64,000 nucleotides of DNA from Planococcus citri (Eukaryota; Arthropoda; Insecta; Hemiptera; Pseudococcidae): the NCBI RefSeq assembly GCF_950023065.1, contig NC_088680.1:42272559-42336558 (forward strand). Reading direction: 5' to 3'. Below are positions 47,486 through 57,646 of the stretch, piece by piece. The notes below the pieces were generated by a model. That model was not told the DNA's origin. It did no database searches and was given only the letters and a program-made list of their open reading frames with translations. How positions within the stretch are numbered: the stretch's first letter is position 1; every line of letters starts with the position of its first letter. The position numbers were made by a program, and so were the translations under genes.

Positions 47486-49994
47486 TATTCTTACCAATAC
47501 GCTTGCCCCACCCACAAGTCAATGGGGCTGGGGACCCCTGAAAAAAAACCAAGAGCAACTGTAGTGACAGATTATATAACCTACATTATAAAATTTACCT
47601 GGTTGAACAATATAGGTCATCATGATACAGTCTACCTTAATTTTTACCAAAACATCCTTTCTCATGTTAATTCCCATAAGAACTCATTTATCATCTCATA
47701 TATCTAATTGTATGTTAATTTCCATAAGAGCTCCATTATCATCTCATATACCTATTTGTATATTAATTTCCATAAGAGCTCCTTTATCACCATATATTTA
47801 CTTGTATATTATTTTCCATAAGAGCTACTTTATCACCATATATCTACTTGTATGTTATTTTCCATAAGAGCTCCTTTATCACTATATATCTGCTTGTATG
47901 TTATTTTCCATAAGAACCCTTTTATCATCTCATACAGCTACTTGTATGTTATTTACTATAAGAACTCTTATATCTATTTGTATGTTAATTTCCATAAGAG
48001 CTCCATTATCATCTCATATATCTACTTATATGGTATTTTCCATAAGAACTCTTTTATCATCTCATATACCCGTGAGGCCTTTTACGCTGATAGGTACGCT
48101 GACGTATCAAACGCCTAAAAAACGCCATAAAAACCATGGTAAAATTGTGGTATAATAGTCGTATACACGGCCATTTTACGTTCGCTCAAAATACTGCGAT
48201 ATTGCGAGTAGTATTTTTGACGTAAATTTGCACTTTTTACTACTTTGCGAGTACGTCAACTTTACGCCAAAGTTGCGAGGAGTAATTTTGATGTAAATGT
48301 GTCGTACCTACACCATAATTTTTACTCTTGAAAAATGCTTTCATTAGGATGTAGTATTTTCAACGTAAACTTATGGTACATACGGCATGGTTTTGTAAGA
48401 CGCATTAACGTCGAATTTGGAGACGTAATTTTGACAAGAAATTGCTGTAAATACTACATCATCAATTAGCCTAAAATACATCGAATTCGTGCGTAGTATT
48501 TTTGTGATATTTTTATGGTTGATACGTCATGAACTGAACTCTGAAAAAACGTCTGATTTTGCATGAGGTATTTTTGACGTAAATTTGGAATTTTTACTAC
48601 ATCGTAAGTACGTCAATTACACGTCAAAGTTGTGAGGAGTAATATTAGCGTTTTTCAAGAGTAAAAATTATGATTTAGTTACCACAAATTTACGTCAAAA
48701 TTACTCGTCGCAACTTTGGCGTATAATTGACGTACTCGCAATGCAGTAAAAATTGCAAATTTACCACAAAAATACTATTATGTGCAAATTCGACGTATTT
48801 TAGGCTGATTAACGATGTCACATTTACTGCAATTTTTTGTCAGAATCATCCTGACAAATTTGACGTTACTACGTCTCAAAAACCATGGCGTACATACCAC
48901 AATTTTACGTTGAAAAAACTATATCTTAATGAAAGCGTTTTTCAAGAGTAAAAGTTATGATTTAGTTACCACACATTTACGTCAAAATTACTCGTCGCAA
49001 CTTTGGCGTATAATTGACGTACTCGCAATGCAGAAAAAATTGCAAATTTACCACAAAAATACTATGAGTAAATTCGACGTATTTTAGTCAGATTAACAAT
49101 GTCACATTTACTGCAATTTTTTGACAGAATTACCCTGACAAATTTGACGTTACTACGTCTCAAAAACCATGGCATACATACCACAATTTTACGTTGACAA
49201 AAACTACATCTAATGAAAGCGTTTTTCAAGAGTAAAACTGCCGTATTTTCGACGTAAATTCGCATCACAGGTACCTATGTCAATTATACGCCAAAGTTGT
49301 GACGAGTAGTATTGACATAAATGTGTGGTAACTAAATCATAGTTTTTACTCTTGGAAAACGCTTTCATTAAGATGTAGTTTTTGCAACGTTAAATTGTGG
49401 TACATACGCCATGGTTGGTGAGACGTAGTAACGCCGAATTTGCCAGGGTAATTCTGACAAAAAATTGCAGTAAATATGACATTGTCAAACAGCCTAAAAT
49501 ACGTCAAATTTTCGCATATGGTATTTTTGTCGTAAATTTGCAGTTTGTACTACAGTAAAATTACAGCTGTTTTGCTTCTTAAAATTACAAATTTTGAAAA
49601 TCGTTTGCCCTCGCTTCGCTCGGGCTAATTTGTTTTTTTTTACACTTCACAATTCCAAGAAACTTTTGATAAAATTTATGTAACTTAAATACCTTCTTTT
49701 TTCACCCAGCTTGGGAATTTTCAGTTGAATAAGTTGAGAATTTTCAGTCAAATTAGTTGGAAATCTTAGGGTTTTTGCCCTTCCCCACCACCAGAAAAGC
49801 CACTTCGCTACGTCCCTGACCTTAAATAAGCACTAAATCACTGCAAACTGACGTTTCAAAAACATCAACTTTTGTGAATGGTGATTTTGTCGTTTGAGCA
49901 TATGATGTTTCCATCATAGGATCGTAGTTGAGTGCATGGTATTCATATACCTATTCTTACATGAGTACAAGTTTAGTGTCTAAAGAATAATATC

Positions 49995-50070
49995 CAGGTG
50001 ATGGCTGCATGCACAAGATTATGGTTTACTAATCCAAAGGTCCTGGGTTCAAATCCCAGACAAGGCAAGA
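49995..50070 (+). pseudogene. tRNA-like sequence within the palindromic element
   Basis: GATGGCTGCATGCAC resembles a degenerate A-box. GGTCCTGGGTTCAAATCCCA at 50,039-50,058 contains a full B-box and T-arm, preceded by an anticodon-arm-like GGTTTACTAATCC. It looks like a SINE head or tRNA pseudogene rather than a working tRNA. Confidence 0.5.
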
Positions 50071-50360
50071 AATTTTCGTAAGTATGTAAATTTAGAAAAT
50101 TATTAATGTGAATATCTGGTCAGCTATCTTCGAGTGGCTTATAACTGGCGTTGAAACGACAAGTGTACACTGGTTTATATGACAAATACACAATGGCTTA
50201 TGCGACAGTTATAGGATCATTCTACAGTATTAGAGATCCTTATCATATTACGTATGTATGACGTTTCATTGGCTCATACACCAGCAATATCAGCATATAT
50301 ACAATGATTTATGCTGAAATATACAGTAGGATTGGCAAAATTTTGATGGTTTCCTGCGTG

Positions 50361-50823
50361 CAACGACGCTTAATTTACGTCAATAATACGTCAATGATGC
50401 GCTTGGTTTACCACAATTATACGTCAGCGTATTATCACCCATCAATTTCGCTTTTGCACGCTGAAAATATGTGGGTGAATACGTTAGTTGAACGCCCAAC
50501 TTACGCTGTCGCAAAACTGTGGTTTATAAGCTTAATATTCAAGAGTAAATCTGCAGTAAAAACGAAAAAAAAACCATTGAAATTTTGCCGATGTTACTAC
50601 GAAATTTCAATGGTTTTTTTGTCGTTTTTACTGCAGATTTACTCTTGAATATTAAGCTTATAAACCACAGTTTTGCGACAGCGTAAGTTGGGCGTTCAAC
50701 TAACGTATTCACCCACGTATTTTCAGCGTGCAAAAGCGAAATTGATGGGTGATTATACGCTGACGTATAATTGTGGTAAACCAAGCGCATCATTGACGTA
50801 TTATTGACGTAAATTAAGCGTTG
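50361..50823. repeat. Near-perfect hairpin with about 225-bp arms
   Basis: Left arm from 50,361 to about 50,585 and right arm from about 50,602 to 50,823 are nearly complementary; the left arm has a three-base extra near its start. The loop is about 16 bases. Opposing strands encode nearly the same fictitious peptide, which confirms the symmetry. Transcription would give a long double-stranded RNA. Confidence 0.93.
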
Positions 50824-51098
50824 GTGCCTCACGGGTAGCTACCTGTATGTTATTTTACATAAGGACACTGTTATTAGGTACTAGTATTTTAGTATATAAG
50901 CTCAAGCAAACCTAGTAACAGTATTCAGTTCTCTTCCAAGCTTCATTGGACTAACTTATAAGAAACCTTACTGTTTCAACTTATAAATGTCTTAACAAGT
51001 GTTAAAAGTATATTTAAAAGTGTTTTAAAGTTTGTTGTGTAAAACAAAGTAAATAAAATATTTCTTTTTAAAACTGAATCAATAAATCTGTCACCACA

Positions 51099-51353
51099 AA
51101 ATTGGCGCCCGGACTTTTCGAACAATACCTGGACTTACAAAATTCAGAGAATCCAACAACACTTGGACTTCAAAAATTTGAACAACTGGACATCACTTGG
51201 ACTTAGAAAATTCAAGAAATCCAAACTTAGAATACTACAACTACGGTAAAAAAGTTATAAAGTTGGTAAAAGTATGAACTTACGCATTTTATCGAAAATT
51301 TTCAAAGAAGTTATTATAATTATTGTAATTAGTTTATTGGCTTTTTAACTTAT
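51099..51353 (+). promoter_or_regulatory. Leader with primer-binding site
   Basis: TGGCGCCCGGAC at 51,103-51,114 lies four bases after the LTR and fits the start of a lysine-tRNA-type PBS for eight bases. The leader has CTTGGACTT repeats and possible splice donors (ACG|GTAAAA at 51,245 and TTG|GTAAAAGT at 51,266) that could feed the acceptors in front of the downstream genes. Confidence 0.65.
51274..51348 (+). CDS. 24-codon upstream ORF with hydrophobic C-terminus
   Basis: ATG at 51,274 encodes MNLRILSKIFKEV followed by a hydrophobic run (IIIIVISLLAF), with a stop at 51,346-51,348, five bases before the gag ATG. It could regulate gag translation or, through splicing, supply a start. It may equally be chance in AT-rich sequence. 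Confidence 0.25.
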   Translation: MNLRILSKIFKEVIIIIVISLLAF

Positions 51354-52874
51354 ATGCATAGACATAACTCTCCAAACAAATTTACTGTATTAACAGACGA
51401 AAGTGATAACGAATTAAAACAAACAAAAACTATAACAAAAACAAAAATTGATCCCAAAATTGATTCCCCTACAACATCCAGCTCAACAGCTGAACATACA
51501 CAAAAAACAGGACCTGAACAAATTAACTCTGAACAAGACAAAATTGAAGAAACAGAACAAGAATCTAAAAACCTTCTCCAACATACTGCTTGGATAATAG
51601 GAGCGTGCAAAGACGAACTAGAATACATAAATTTTAGCCTACACATACCTTTCGAAGGAAACTTGGACTTTTTGAGAAACCAATTAAAAAAATACGTTGC
51701 TTTAAGCCAAGAACACCATCACCAAGCAAGAGAAATCCAAGTTTATTGGTTACAAGAACTACTACAAACAAAAGCAAAAACAACTGACGTTAGTACTAGC
51801 CCATTTAAAGTTTCCCAAAACAAAAAAACTCAAACTTTGACAATGGCAACAAAAATCTTTCATCCACAAAAATTCTCAGGCTTAGATACAAACTTGAAAA
51901 AATTCTTGGACAACTTTGAATTGTGCTCTCAAGCAAACAATTGGAGCGATGCAGACCAAGCAAAATACCTACCTATGTATCTAACAGATTTGGCATTAGA
52001 TATTTATAATAACATTCCTGAAGCAGAAAAAAAGGACAAGCCATGGAAAGATTTGAAACCAGTTTTTCTCAAATCTTTTAATGAAAGCGCACAAAAAGAT
52101 ATGTGTGAATCAAAATTAATGACAAGATTCCAGAAAGATGGAGAAACAATACTGCAGTACATAACAGATATTCTCAATCTGTGCAACAACATTGATGAAA
52201 AAATGGCCGAAAAAGACAAATGTAAACACATTTTAAGAGGCCTTTTACCAGACATCCATGCAGCAGTCTGCCTTTTTGACAACAGTACCATCCAGAAACT
52301 TCGAGAAAATCTACAGAAGTATGAATGCAGTAAAAATTTGATCGACTATCGCAAACATCAAGATAAAGACAACCGCCTACAAAAAGTTGAACATGAAATT
52401 TTTCAATTATCTCAGAATTTTTCAAAAAATCTCAATGTTCAACCACAAGCACGTGCACAAAATTCAACTCCAAACAGAAACTTCTATTCCAATCCCAGAT
52501 TCAGGTTCACACCTCAAACCAATGGATTTACTTCTAGACCACCTACAAATGCAGTACAACCATTCTACAGAACTATTGATCCCCGAAGAAATTTCAACAG
52601 ATTCATGCAAGGACCTCAATTTAATCAACGACCTATTTCATATTCTCCAAACAATTACTATAAATTCAACAGATTACCTTACCAAACTACTATAAACCCA
52701 CCTTACCAATTTAGACAATTTACTAACAAAACATCTACTTCCAATCAAAACAACTCTGATGCAAACAAATTCAGCACAAATACAGACAAACCACCATTTT
52801 GCACTATTTGCAAAATGAAAGGACATAGTAACTCAACTTGTTACAAAAATGATAAAAAAAAACGCCAAAATTAA
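51354..52874 (+). CDS. gag: Gag polyprotein
   Basis: 506 aa. The N-terminal part is Glu/Thr/Lys-rich. A capsid-like helical region (about 165-350) includes FHPQKFSGLDTNLKKFLDNF and LMTRFQKDGETILQYITDIL, typical of Ty3/Gypsy Gag. It is followed by an Asn/Arg/Pro/Phe-rich basic linker and one zinc knuckle, CX2CX4HX4C (C483, C486, H491, C496). It ends in a Lys-rich tail encoded by a run of nine A (52,854-52,862). This run offers an A AAA AAA slip site for a -1 shift into the pro-pol frame, which is open through this point. Confidence 0.93.
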   Translation: MHRHNSPNKFTVLTDESDNELKQTKTITKTKIDPKIDSPTTSSSTAEHTQKTGPEQINSEQDKIEETEQESKNLLQHTAWIIGACKDELEYINFSLHIPFEGNLDFLRNQLKKYVALSQEHHHQAREIQVYWLQELLQTKAKTTDVSTSPFKVSQNKKTQTLTMATKIFHPQKFSGLDTNLKKFLDNFELCSQANNWSDADQAKYLPMYLTDLALDIYNNIPEAEKKDKPWKDLKPVFLKSFNESAQKDMCESKLMTRFQKDGETILQYITDILNLCNNIDEKMAEKDKCKHILRGLLPDIHAAVCLFDNSTIQKLRENLQKYECSKNLIDYRKHQDKDNRLQKVEHEIFQLSQNFSKNLNVQPQARAQNSTPNRNFYSNPRFRFTPQTNGFTSRPPTNAVQPFYRTIDPRRNFNRFMQGPQFNQRPISYSPNNYYKFNRLPYQTTINPPYQFRQFTNKTSTSNQNNSDANKFSTNTDKPPFCTICKMKGHSNSTCYKNDKKKRQN

Positions 52875-53344
52875 ATATACCTAATACTTCAATTTTTTTC
52901 ATCTCATATGATAAAAAAACAGATAACTTCAAAAATAATTACTCTCTTAGCCAATACTCTGATTATAAATATTTATCTGATGAAGAATTACTCCAAATCC
53001 ATACCTTAGAATTTGACAAAAATAAATTACTCACAAATACATATCATATAACTGAACAACAAAACACCACTCCTCATCAAACTGAACATAGAATAATTGA
53101 ACTTAGAAACTTAGAAATTAGTGTAACTATTAATAATAATAATATTAAGGCAATAATTGATACTGGTAGCAATTTATCATTAATCAATGTAGATTTATTA
53201 CCCACTCATATTATTATAGAAAAAACAGATATAACTGTTAATGCTGCTAACAGCACCTCTATTATTATAATGGGAAAAACAGAACTTATAATAAGTATAG
53301 GTAATAACCATTTCAACTTAAGAACATTAGTAGCTAAGAATTTA
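52863..53344 (+). CDS. Protease segment of pro-pol (-1 frame)
   Basis: The frame -1 to gag is open from within the gag end through this segment. It contains the aspartic protease motif DTGS at 53,159-53,170, followed by NLSLIN, and a hydrophobic flap-like stretch. The segment ends at a TGA (53,345-53,347). The frame then continues with a PLILGIDFFLEH motif, the normal C-terminal part of retroelement proteases. The TGA therefore cuts the protease near its end. Confidence 0.85.
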
Positions 53345-53347
53345 TGA
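53345..53347 (+). other. In-frame TGA in the protease
   Basis: Single stop in an otherwise open pro-pol frame, just before the conserved LILGIDF segment. It is either an inactivating point mutation or, less likely, a readthrough site. Another copy of the element would decide. Confidence 0.85.
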
Positions 53348-53455
53348 GCACCATTAATCTTAGGCATTGATTTCTTTTTAGAACATTCAGCTATTTTAAA
53401 TTTCAATAAATTAAGTATAAGTTTAGGTATATTTCCTAAAACAATAAAAATTGCA

Positions 53456-56400
53456 ATGGATCCAATGTGGCTCAACATGTGTACTAACTACCCAATCTCC
53501 ATTCTACATAATAAAATCATATCTTCAAACTTTTTACAATTCTTTCCAAATGAAACTAAAACATTTGACTTAGCCCATAAATTGGACTATCCTCTCCGAT
53601 TTGTATATAACACCAAATTTTTAAACACCTCTGGCATAAGAGTAAAAACTGATCTACAACATGATCCTATTCATATCTCACTCATTAATTATACACCAAT
53701 CATTCAAGAGATACATAAATTTGAAAACATAGGGTTATTAGAAAACTACCCAAATGAAGCCGATACCATCATTACTAACCCTACTCTACAATGTAACCTA
53801 TATAATACAAATATAGCATTACCTATTTCTTTAACAGATAGAGATGGACATAGACTAGATATTTATGAAAACCTTTCAACTCAAGAAAAATTTTTGGCAC
53901 AAACACTTTTACAAAAATATTTACATCTTTTTTCTACGGACCCATTGAACATAGAAAAGGCGAATGTCCCAGATTATACTCTTCGACTTAAAGATAATAC
54001 ACCAGTAATGTCTCGAGGTTATAAATTATCACCCCCAGAACGAAGAGAAATAAATAGACAAATCAAAGCTATGTTAGATGCAGGAATTTTGGAGAGATCC
54101 ACCTCTCACTACTGTTCCCCAGCCTTCTTATTAAAAAAACCAGATGGTTCCTATCGATTTTTATGTAACTTTCAAAAAATTAATGAAAAATTATTACCCG
54201 ATCATAATTCGGTTCCACGAATAAATAACATCTTTTTGGCTTTAGAAGGTTCTACCCACTTTGTTACACTTGATTGTAATTCAGGTTTTCATCAACTCCC
54301 ATTAGCACCAGAAAGTCGCTACTTAACTACAATCATAGTTGATAATCAATTGTATCAATTTACAAGACTTCCGCAAGGCCTTATGCTATCACCAGCAGCC
54401 TTTAGCAAAACTATTAACACTGAATTTTCTGACTTGCTATATGAAATTCTAGTAGCATACATCGATGATTTATGCGTTTTTGGAAAAACTTTCAAAGAAA
54501 CATTACAAAATTTAGAAAAAACTTTACAACGATTAGATAAATTGAATCTCAGACTAAAAACTACTAAGTGTAAATTTTTTTACCCTGAAGTAAATTTATT
54601 AGGCCATAAAATTGATGGATCAAAAATAAAACCAATAGAAAAAAATATAGAAGTCATTAAAAAACTTGTTCCACCAAAAACAGTTACTGGAATTCGACAA
54701 TTTCTTGGAGTATGTTCCCACTATCGAAAATTCATTAAAAATTTCTCAAAAATTGCAAACCCATTAACAAACCTAACAAAGGGAGACCCACCAAAAAAAT
54801 CAAAAATCAATTGGGGAAAAGAAGAAGAAGACGCATTTCTAACACTGAAAAATCACCTCCTCTCCGACCCAGTACTTACTATTTATAATGAAAACAGAGA
54901 GACTATTGTCGAATGCGACGCTTCAAACATTGCAATAGGAGGAGTTCTCTCTCAAAAAATTAGTGAAACAAACAAGTTTCATCCAGTAGCATTTTTTAGC
55001 AAAAAACTTCAACCAAGGCAAAAACAATATTGCACATACGACTTAGAAATGATGGCTTTAGTTGAAACCATCACACATTTTCGAGAATACCTTTTTGGCA
55101 AACATTTTACAGTTTATACTGACCATGCCCCCCTTGTACACTATAGAAATATGAAAGAACCAAACTCTAGACTAGGAAGAATGATTCTTAAATTATCAGA
55201 ATTCGACTTTACAATCATTCATAAGGCAGGAAAACAAAATGTGGTCCCAGATTTTTTAAGTCGAATAGAAGTGAATAACATTAATACATCCCAGAACATC
55301 AAAACAGAACAACTCAAGGATACCTTTTGTAAAAATATAATCCTAGCCCTTCAAAATAAATTACACCTTACAAGTATACCATCCCAGCATAAAAGCAAAT
55401 ACTCCAGAATGAGCAGACGATATGCTCTCACCAAAGATGAAATTTTGATCTATAAGCAAGGCGAAAAGCAACTAACAGTCATCCCTCGCCACCTAGTTCA
55501 AAAATTGATATTCTCTTATCATGACGATCCACTCACTGGAGGTCATCTAGGGATAAGAAAAACAACAGAAAAAATCCAGAACAAATATTATTGGCTTGGC
55601 CTCACATCAGATATTGAGCATTACATCAAGAGTTGCGAACCATGTCAACTTTTAAAACAAGATAAACAGAAAAAAGGAGGACTTTTACAGCCCAAATTAA
55701 TTGATGAATGTGACCTGCTACTTCACCTTGAAATAGACTTTCTTGGCCCATTCACTAAAAGTGAAAATAAAACACATATTCTAGTTGGCACTTGTAGAGC
55801 CACCAAGTATGCATTTGCTACTGCAGTTAACAGTGCAAATTCTGAAAATGTTATAAATTTCATTATGCAAATTATATGCACGTACGGTTGCCCAAGGAAG
55901 ATCTCCTGTGACAATGGTACCCATTTTCAAAATGAAAATTTTAAAGATTTTTGTAAAACTTATGACATAAAGCTGGTTTTCAGTTCCACGTATTCACCCC
56001 AAAGTCAAGGGGGAACTGAAAAATTCAATTCAACAATAATAAGCATTTTGTCATTTTATATAAACGAAAACAAAAAGAACTGGGTTAAATTATTGAAATA
56101 TATAATTTTTTGTTACAATATAACCCCAGTATCTAGCTTTAGCCGGCTATCACCTTACTTCCTTGTGTTCGGAATAGAACCTAATCTTCCTTTCGACAAT
56201 GCCCTGGACATACCTACAGGAGAAAATAAGGATAGAATTGATGAATTAAAAGAAATAATTGAAATAAGAAAAAAAGTACCAGCCCTTATATATCAAAACA
56301 GTATGAAAAACAAACAATACTATGACAAAAGTCATCAAGAAATTTCATTCACTAAAGGCGATTTAGTGTTGATTTCAAACCCCCTCAGAAAGGGAAAATT

Positions 56401-56614
56401 TTCGCCACAATTCAGCGGACGCGTTCGAATTTTAGAAAAATTTTCTCCATTGAACTATAAAATTCAATACGAGGACGGATTGAAACAAGGAAAAACTGAA
56501 ATAGTACATGTACGAAGATTAAAGAAATTTAATCCAAGAATACCAAGGACCAAGAAAGCAAACAAGCAGAGAAACTTAATATCTTCAGAAGTGAGCAAAA
56601 TAACCAACCAATAA
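53456..56614 (+). CDS. pol: Pol: reverse transcriptase, RNase H, integrase
   Basis: 1052 aa counted from the first ATG after the TGA; the true frame starts upstream in gag. RT: TLDCNSG (Asp273) and YIDD (335-338). RNase H: D488, E531, D556 (TDH) and D599, all present. Integrase zinc finger: H689, H697, C727, C730. Integrase core: D761, D819, E855. A C-terminal domain (SPQFSGRVRILEKF) and a basic tail follow. Intact from RT to the end, with no frameshift seen. The closest group by architecture is the insect errantiviruses (gypsy, 17.6, ZAM type). Confidence 0.95.
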   Translation: MDPMWLNMCTNYPISILHNKIISSNFLQFFPNETKTFDLAHKLDYPLRFVYNTKFLNTSGIRVKTDLQHDPIHISLINYTPIIQEIHKFENIGLLENYPNEADTIITNPTLQCNLYNTNIALPISLTDRDGHRLDIYENLSTQEKFLAQTLLQKYLHLFSTDPLNIEKANVPDYTLRLKDNTPVMSRGYKLSPPERREINRQIKAMLDAGILERSTSHYCSPAFLLKKPDGSYRFLCNFQKINEKLLPDHNSVPRINNIFLALEGSTHFVTLDCNSGFHQLPLAPESRYLTTIIVDNQLYQFTRLPQGLMLSPAAFSKTINTEFSDLLYEILVAYIDDLCVFGKTFKETLQNLEKTLQRLDKLNLRLKTTKCKFFYPEVNLLGHKIDGSKIKPIEKNIEVIKKLVPPKTVTGIRQFLGVCSHYRKFIKNFSKIANPLTNLTKGDPPKKSKINWGKEEEDAFLTLKNHLLSDPVLTIYNENRETIVECDASNIAIGGVLSQKISETNKFHPVAFFSKKLQPRQKQYCTYDLEMMALVETITHFREYLFGKHFTVYTDHAPLVHYRNMKEPNSRLGRMILKLSEFDFTIIHKAGKQNVVPDFLSRIEVNNINTSQNIKTEQLKDTFCKNIILALQNKLHLTSIPSQHKSKYSRMSRRYALTKDEILIYKQGEKQLTVIPRHLVQKLIFSYHDDPLTGGHLGIRKTTEKIQNKYYWLGLTSDIEHYIKSCEPCQLLKQDKQKKGGLLQPKLIDECDLLLHLEIDFLGPFTKSENKTHILVGTCRATKYAFATAVNSANSENVINFIMQIICTYGCPRKISCDNGTHFQNENFKDFCKTYDIKLVFSSTYSPQSQGGTEKFNSTIISILSFYINENKKNWVKLLKYIIFCYNITPVSSFSRLSPYFLVFGIEPNLPFDNALDIPTGENKDRIDELKEIIEIRKKVPALIYQNSMKNKQYYDKSHQEISFTKGDLVLISNPLRKGKFSPQFSGRVRILEKFSPLNYKIQYEDGLKQGKTEIVHVRRLKKFNPRIPRTKKANKQRNLISSEVSKITNQ

Positions 56615-56867
56615 AAACAATCTTGTCAAAGAGAATCTACCATCAATATTGCTGGTTAATAACCCCCCTCCGCAGTTAAAATTTGCTGAAAGTGTCAAAT
56701 TCTCACATACTTTGCCAAGAAATCATTTTTTTCTATAAAATTACGAAAATTTTTGACTTAACTAACCTTTCTTTTTTTTACCAATTAGTATACACCTGTT
56801 GAGTACACATTATCCATCATCTACTTTATTTAGAGAAATCAAAAGACTAATATTTTCTTATATTTAG

Positions 56868-57185
56868 ATGGAGAAATTATCTATCAAGTGTAAACACCAT
56901 ATCATGTCAATGGTATATTATTACCTCCAGGAAGGTACCAATATAATGGCATTTGTGACCAATAAAACAGAATGGGATTTAACCAAGGAAATGAGAATTA
57001 TACCACATGGACCAATCGATAAATCCCCATCTGATGAATTATTAAACATGGAATCTTTCTTTAATCGTCTATTTTATATCTTAGATTTAGAAGCTGATGT
57101 GTATTTCCTACCTGTCACAAACAGTCAATATTACGATGTTATAATATCCAACTACCCTATCATACCAGAAAATTACAAAATATAA
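56868..57185 (+). CDS. Accessory protein 1, paralogue of the next ORF
   Basis: 105 aa between pol and env. The ATG immediately follows an acceptor-like TTTTCTTATATTTAG (AG at 56,866-56,867), so a spliced RNA would begin almost exactly at the start codon. Key residues shared with the neighbouring 109-aa protein: CKxH near the N-terminus, MxF, TxKTxW, RIIPxGPxDKxPSDEL, VYF and YDVIxS. About 40% identical by eye. No signal peptide, membrane segment or known domain recognised. Its position matches retroviral accessory genes. Function unknown; a cytoplasmic or nuclear co-factor is only a guess. Confidence 0.8.
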   Translation: MEKLSIKCKHHIMSMVYYYLQEGTNIMAFVTNKTEWDLTKEMRIIPHGPIDKSPSDELLNMESFFNRLFYILDLEADVYFLPVTNSQYYDVIISNYPIIPENYKI

Positions 57186-57267
57186 AAAAAAAAAAAAAAA
57201 AAATTTTTAACTCTCTTCTCTGCCTTCATTTTACTCTCTTCAACAAATTCATTATATTCTGTTTTAG

Positions 57268-57597
57268 ATGGTGAAAATTTTTAATATCTCAAAAACTTGC
57301 AAAAAACACATGATGGTAATGACATCATATTTTTTAATGGAGAGGGCAGAAACCATGGTCTTCTGTACAGACAAAACAACCTGGAATCATTTAACGAATG
57401 TACGAATAATACCACAAGGCCCATTGGATAAATTCCCCAGTGATGAGTTAGAAATCATCAAGGAATTATTTTATGAAATATTTCGTCTTTTAGAAATTAA
57501 TATTCACGTATATTTTAGACAAATACCACATACTGTTTATTGTTACGATGTAATTTTATCAAAAATACCTGTCAATATTGATGAATTACTTTTATAA
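57268..57597 (+). CDS. Accessory protein 2, paralogue of the previous ORF
   Basis: 109 aa, start MVKIFNISKTCKKHMM. It has the same block order as accessory protein 1, including RIIPQGPLDKFPSDEL and a YDVILS near the C-terminus. Its ATG also directly follows an acceptor-like TTCTGTTTTAG (AG at 57,266-57,267). Gene and acceptor were therefore duplicated together, and the two copies have since diverged while both stayed open. Retention of both frames in an AT-rich element suggests selection on both proteins. Confidence 0.8.
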   Translation: MVKIFNISKTCKKHMMVMTSYFLMERAETMVFCTDKTTWNHLTNVRIIPQGPLDKFPSDELEIIKELFYEIFRLLEINIHVYFRQIPHTVYCYDVILSKIPVNIDELLL

Positions 57598-57646
57598 AAA
57601 TATCACATTACCTATTTTTAACAATATTTTATTTTTTTAGACAACC

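Larger units (their letters stand above)
48069..50835. mobile_element. Palindromic non-autonomous DNA element inside the 5' LTR
   Basis: Ends CCCGTGAGGC and GCCTCACGGG are perfect inverted repeats of 10 bases. The target TA is duplicated (48,067-48,068 and 50,836-50,837), as shown by comparison with the uninterrupted 3' LTR. Inside are about four diverged copies of a roughly 290-base GACGTAAATT-rich unit in mixed orientation (48,205-49,555), a tRNA-like segment, and a long hairpin (50,361-50,823). No transposase is encoded. Confidence 0.92.
47560..51098 (+). repeat. 5' LTR, split by a 2,767-bp insertion
   Basis: Starts TGTAGTGACAG and ends CTGTCACCACA, an 11-base inverted pair with one mismatch. 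Removing the insertion and one TA copy (2,769 bases) leaves exactly 770 bp, the length of the 3' LTR. A TATATAA box at 50,893-50,899 is followed by an arthropod-type initiator TCAGT at 50,925. Two AATAAA signals lie near the end. The insertion separates the upstream repeats from the core promoter. Confidence 0.95.

Noticed and set aside
47622..48155. Overlapping ORFs of 81-88 codons, duplicated at 59,461-59,985
   Set aside because: They lie within the 47-base U3 tandem repeats; the regular Ile/Ser/His pattern is a product of the repeat, not a gene.
50304..50832. Two similar ORFs of 114 and 97 codons on opposite strands
   Set aside because: They are the two arms of the long hairpin read in each direction.
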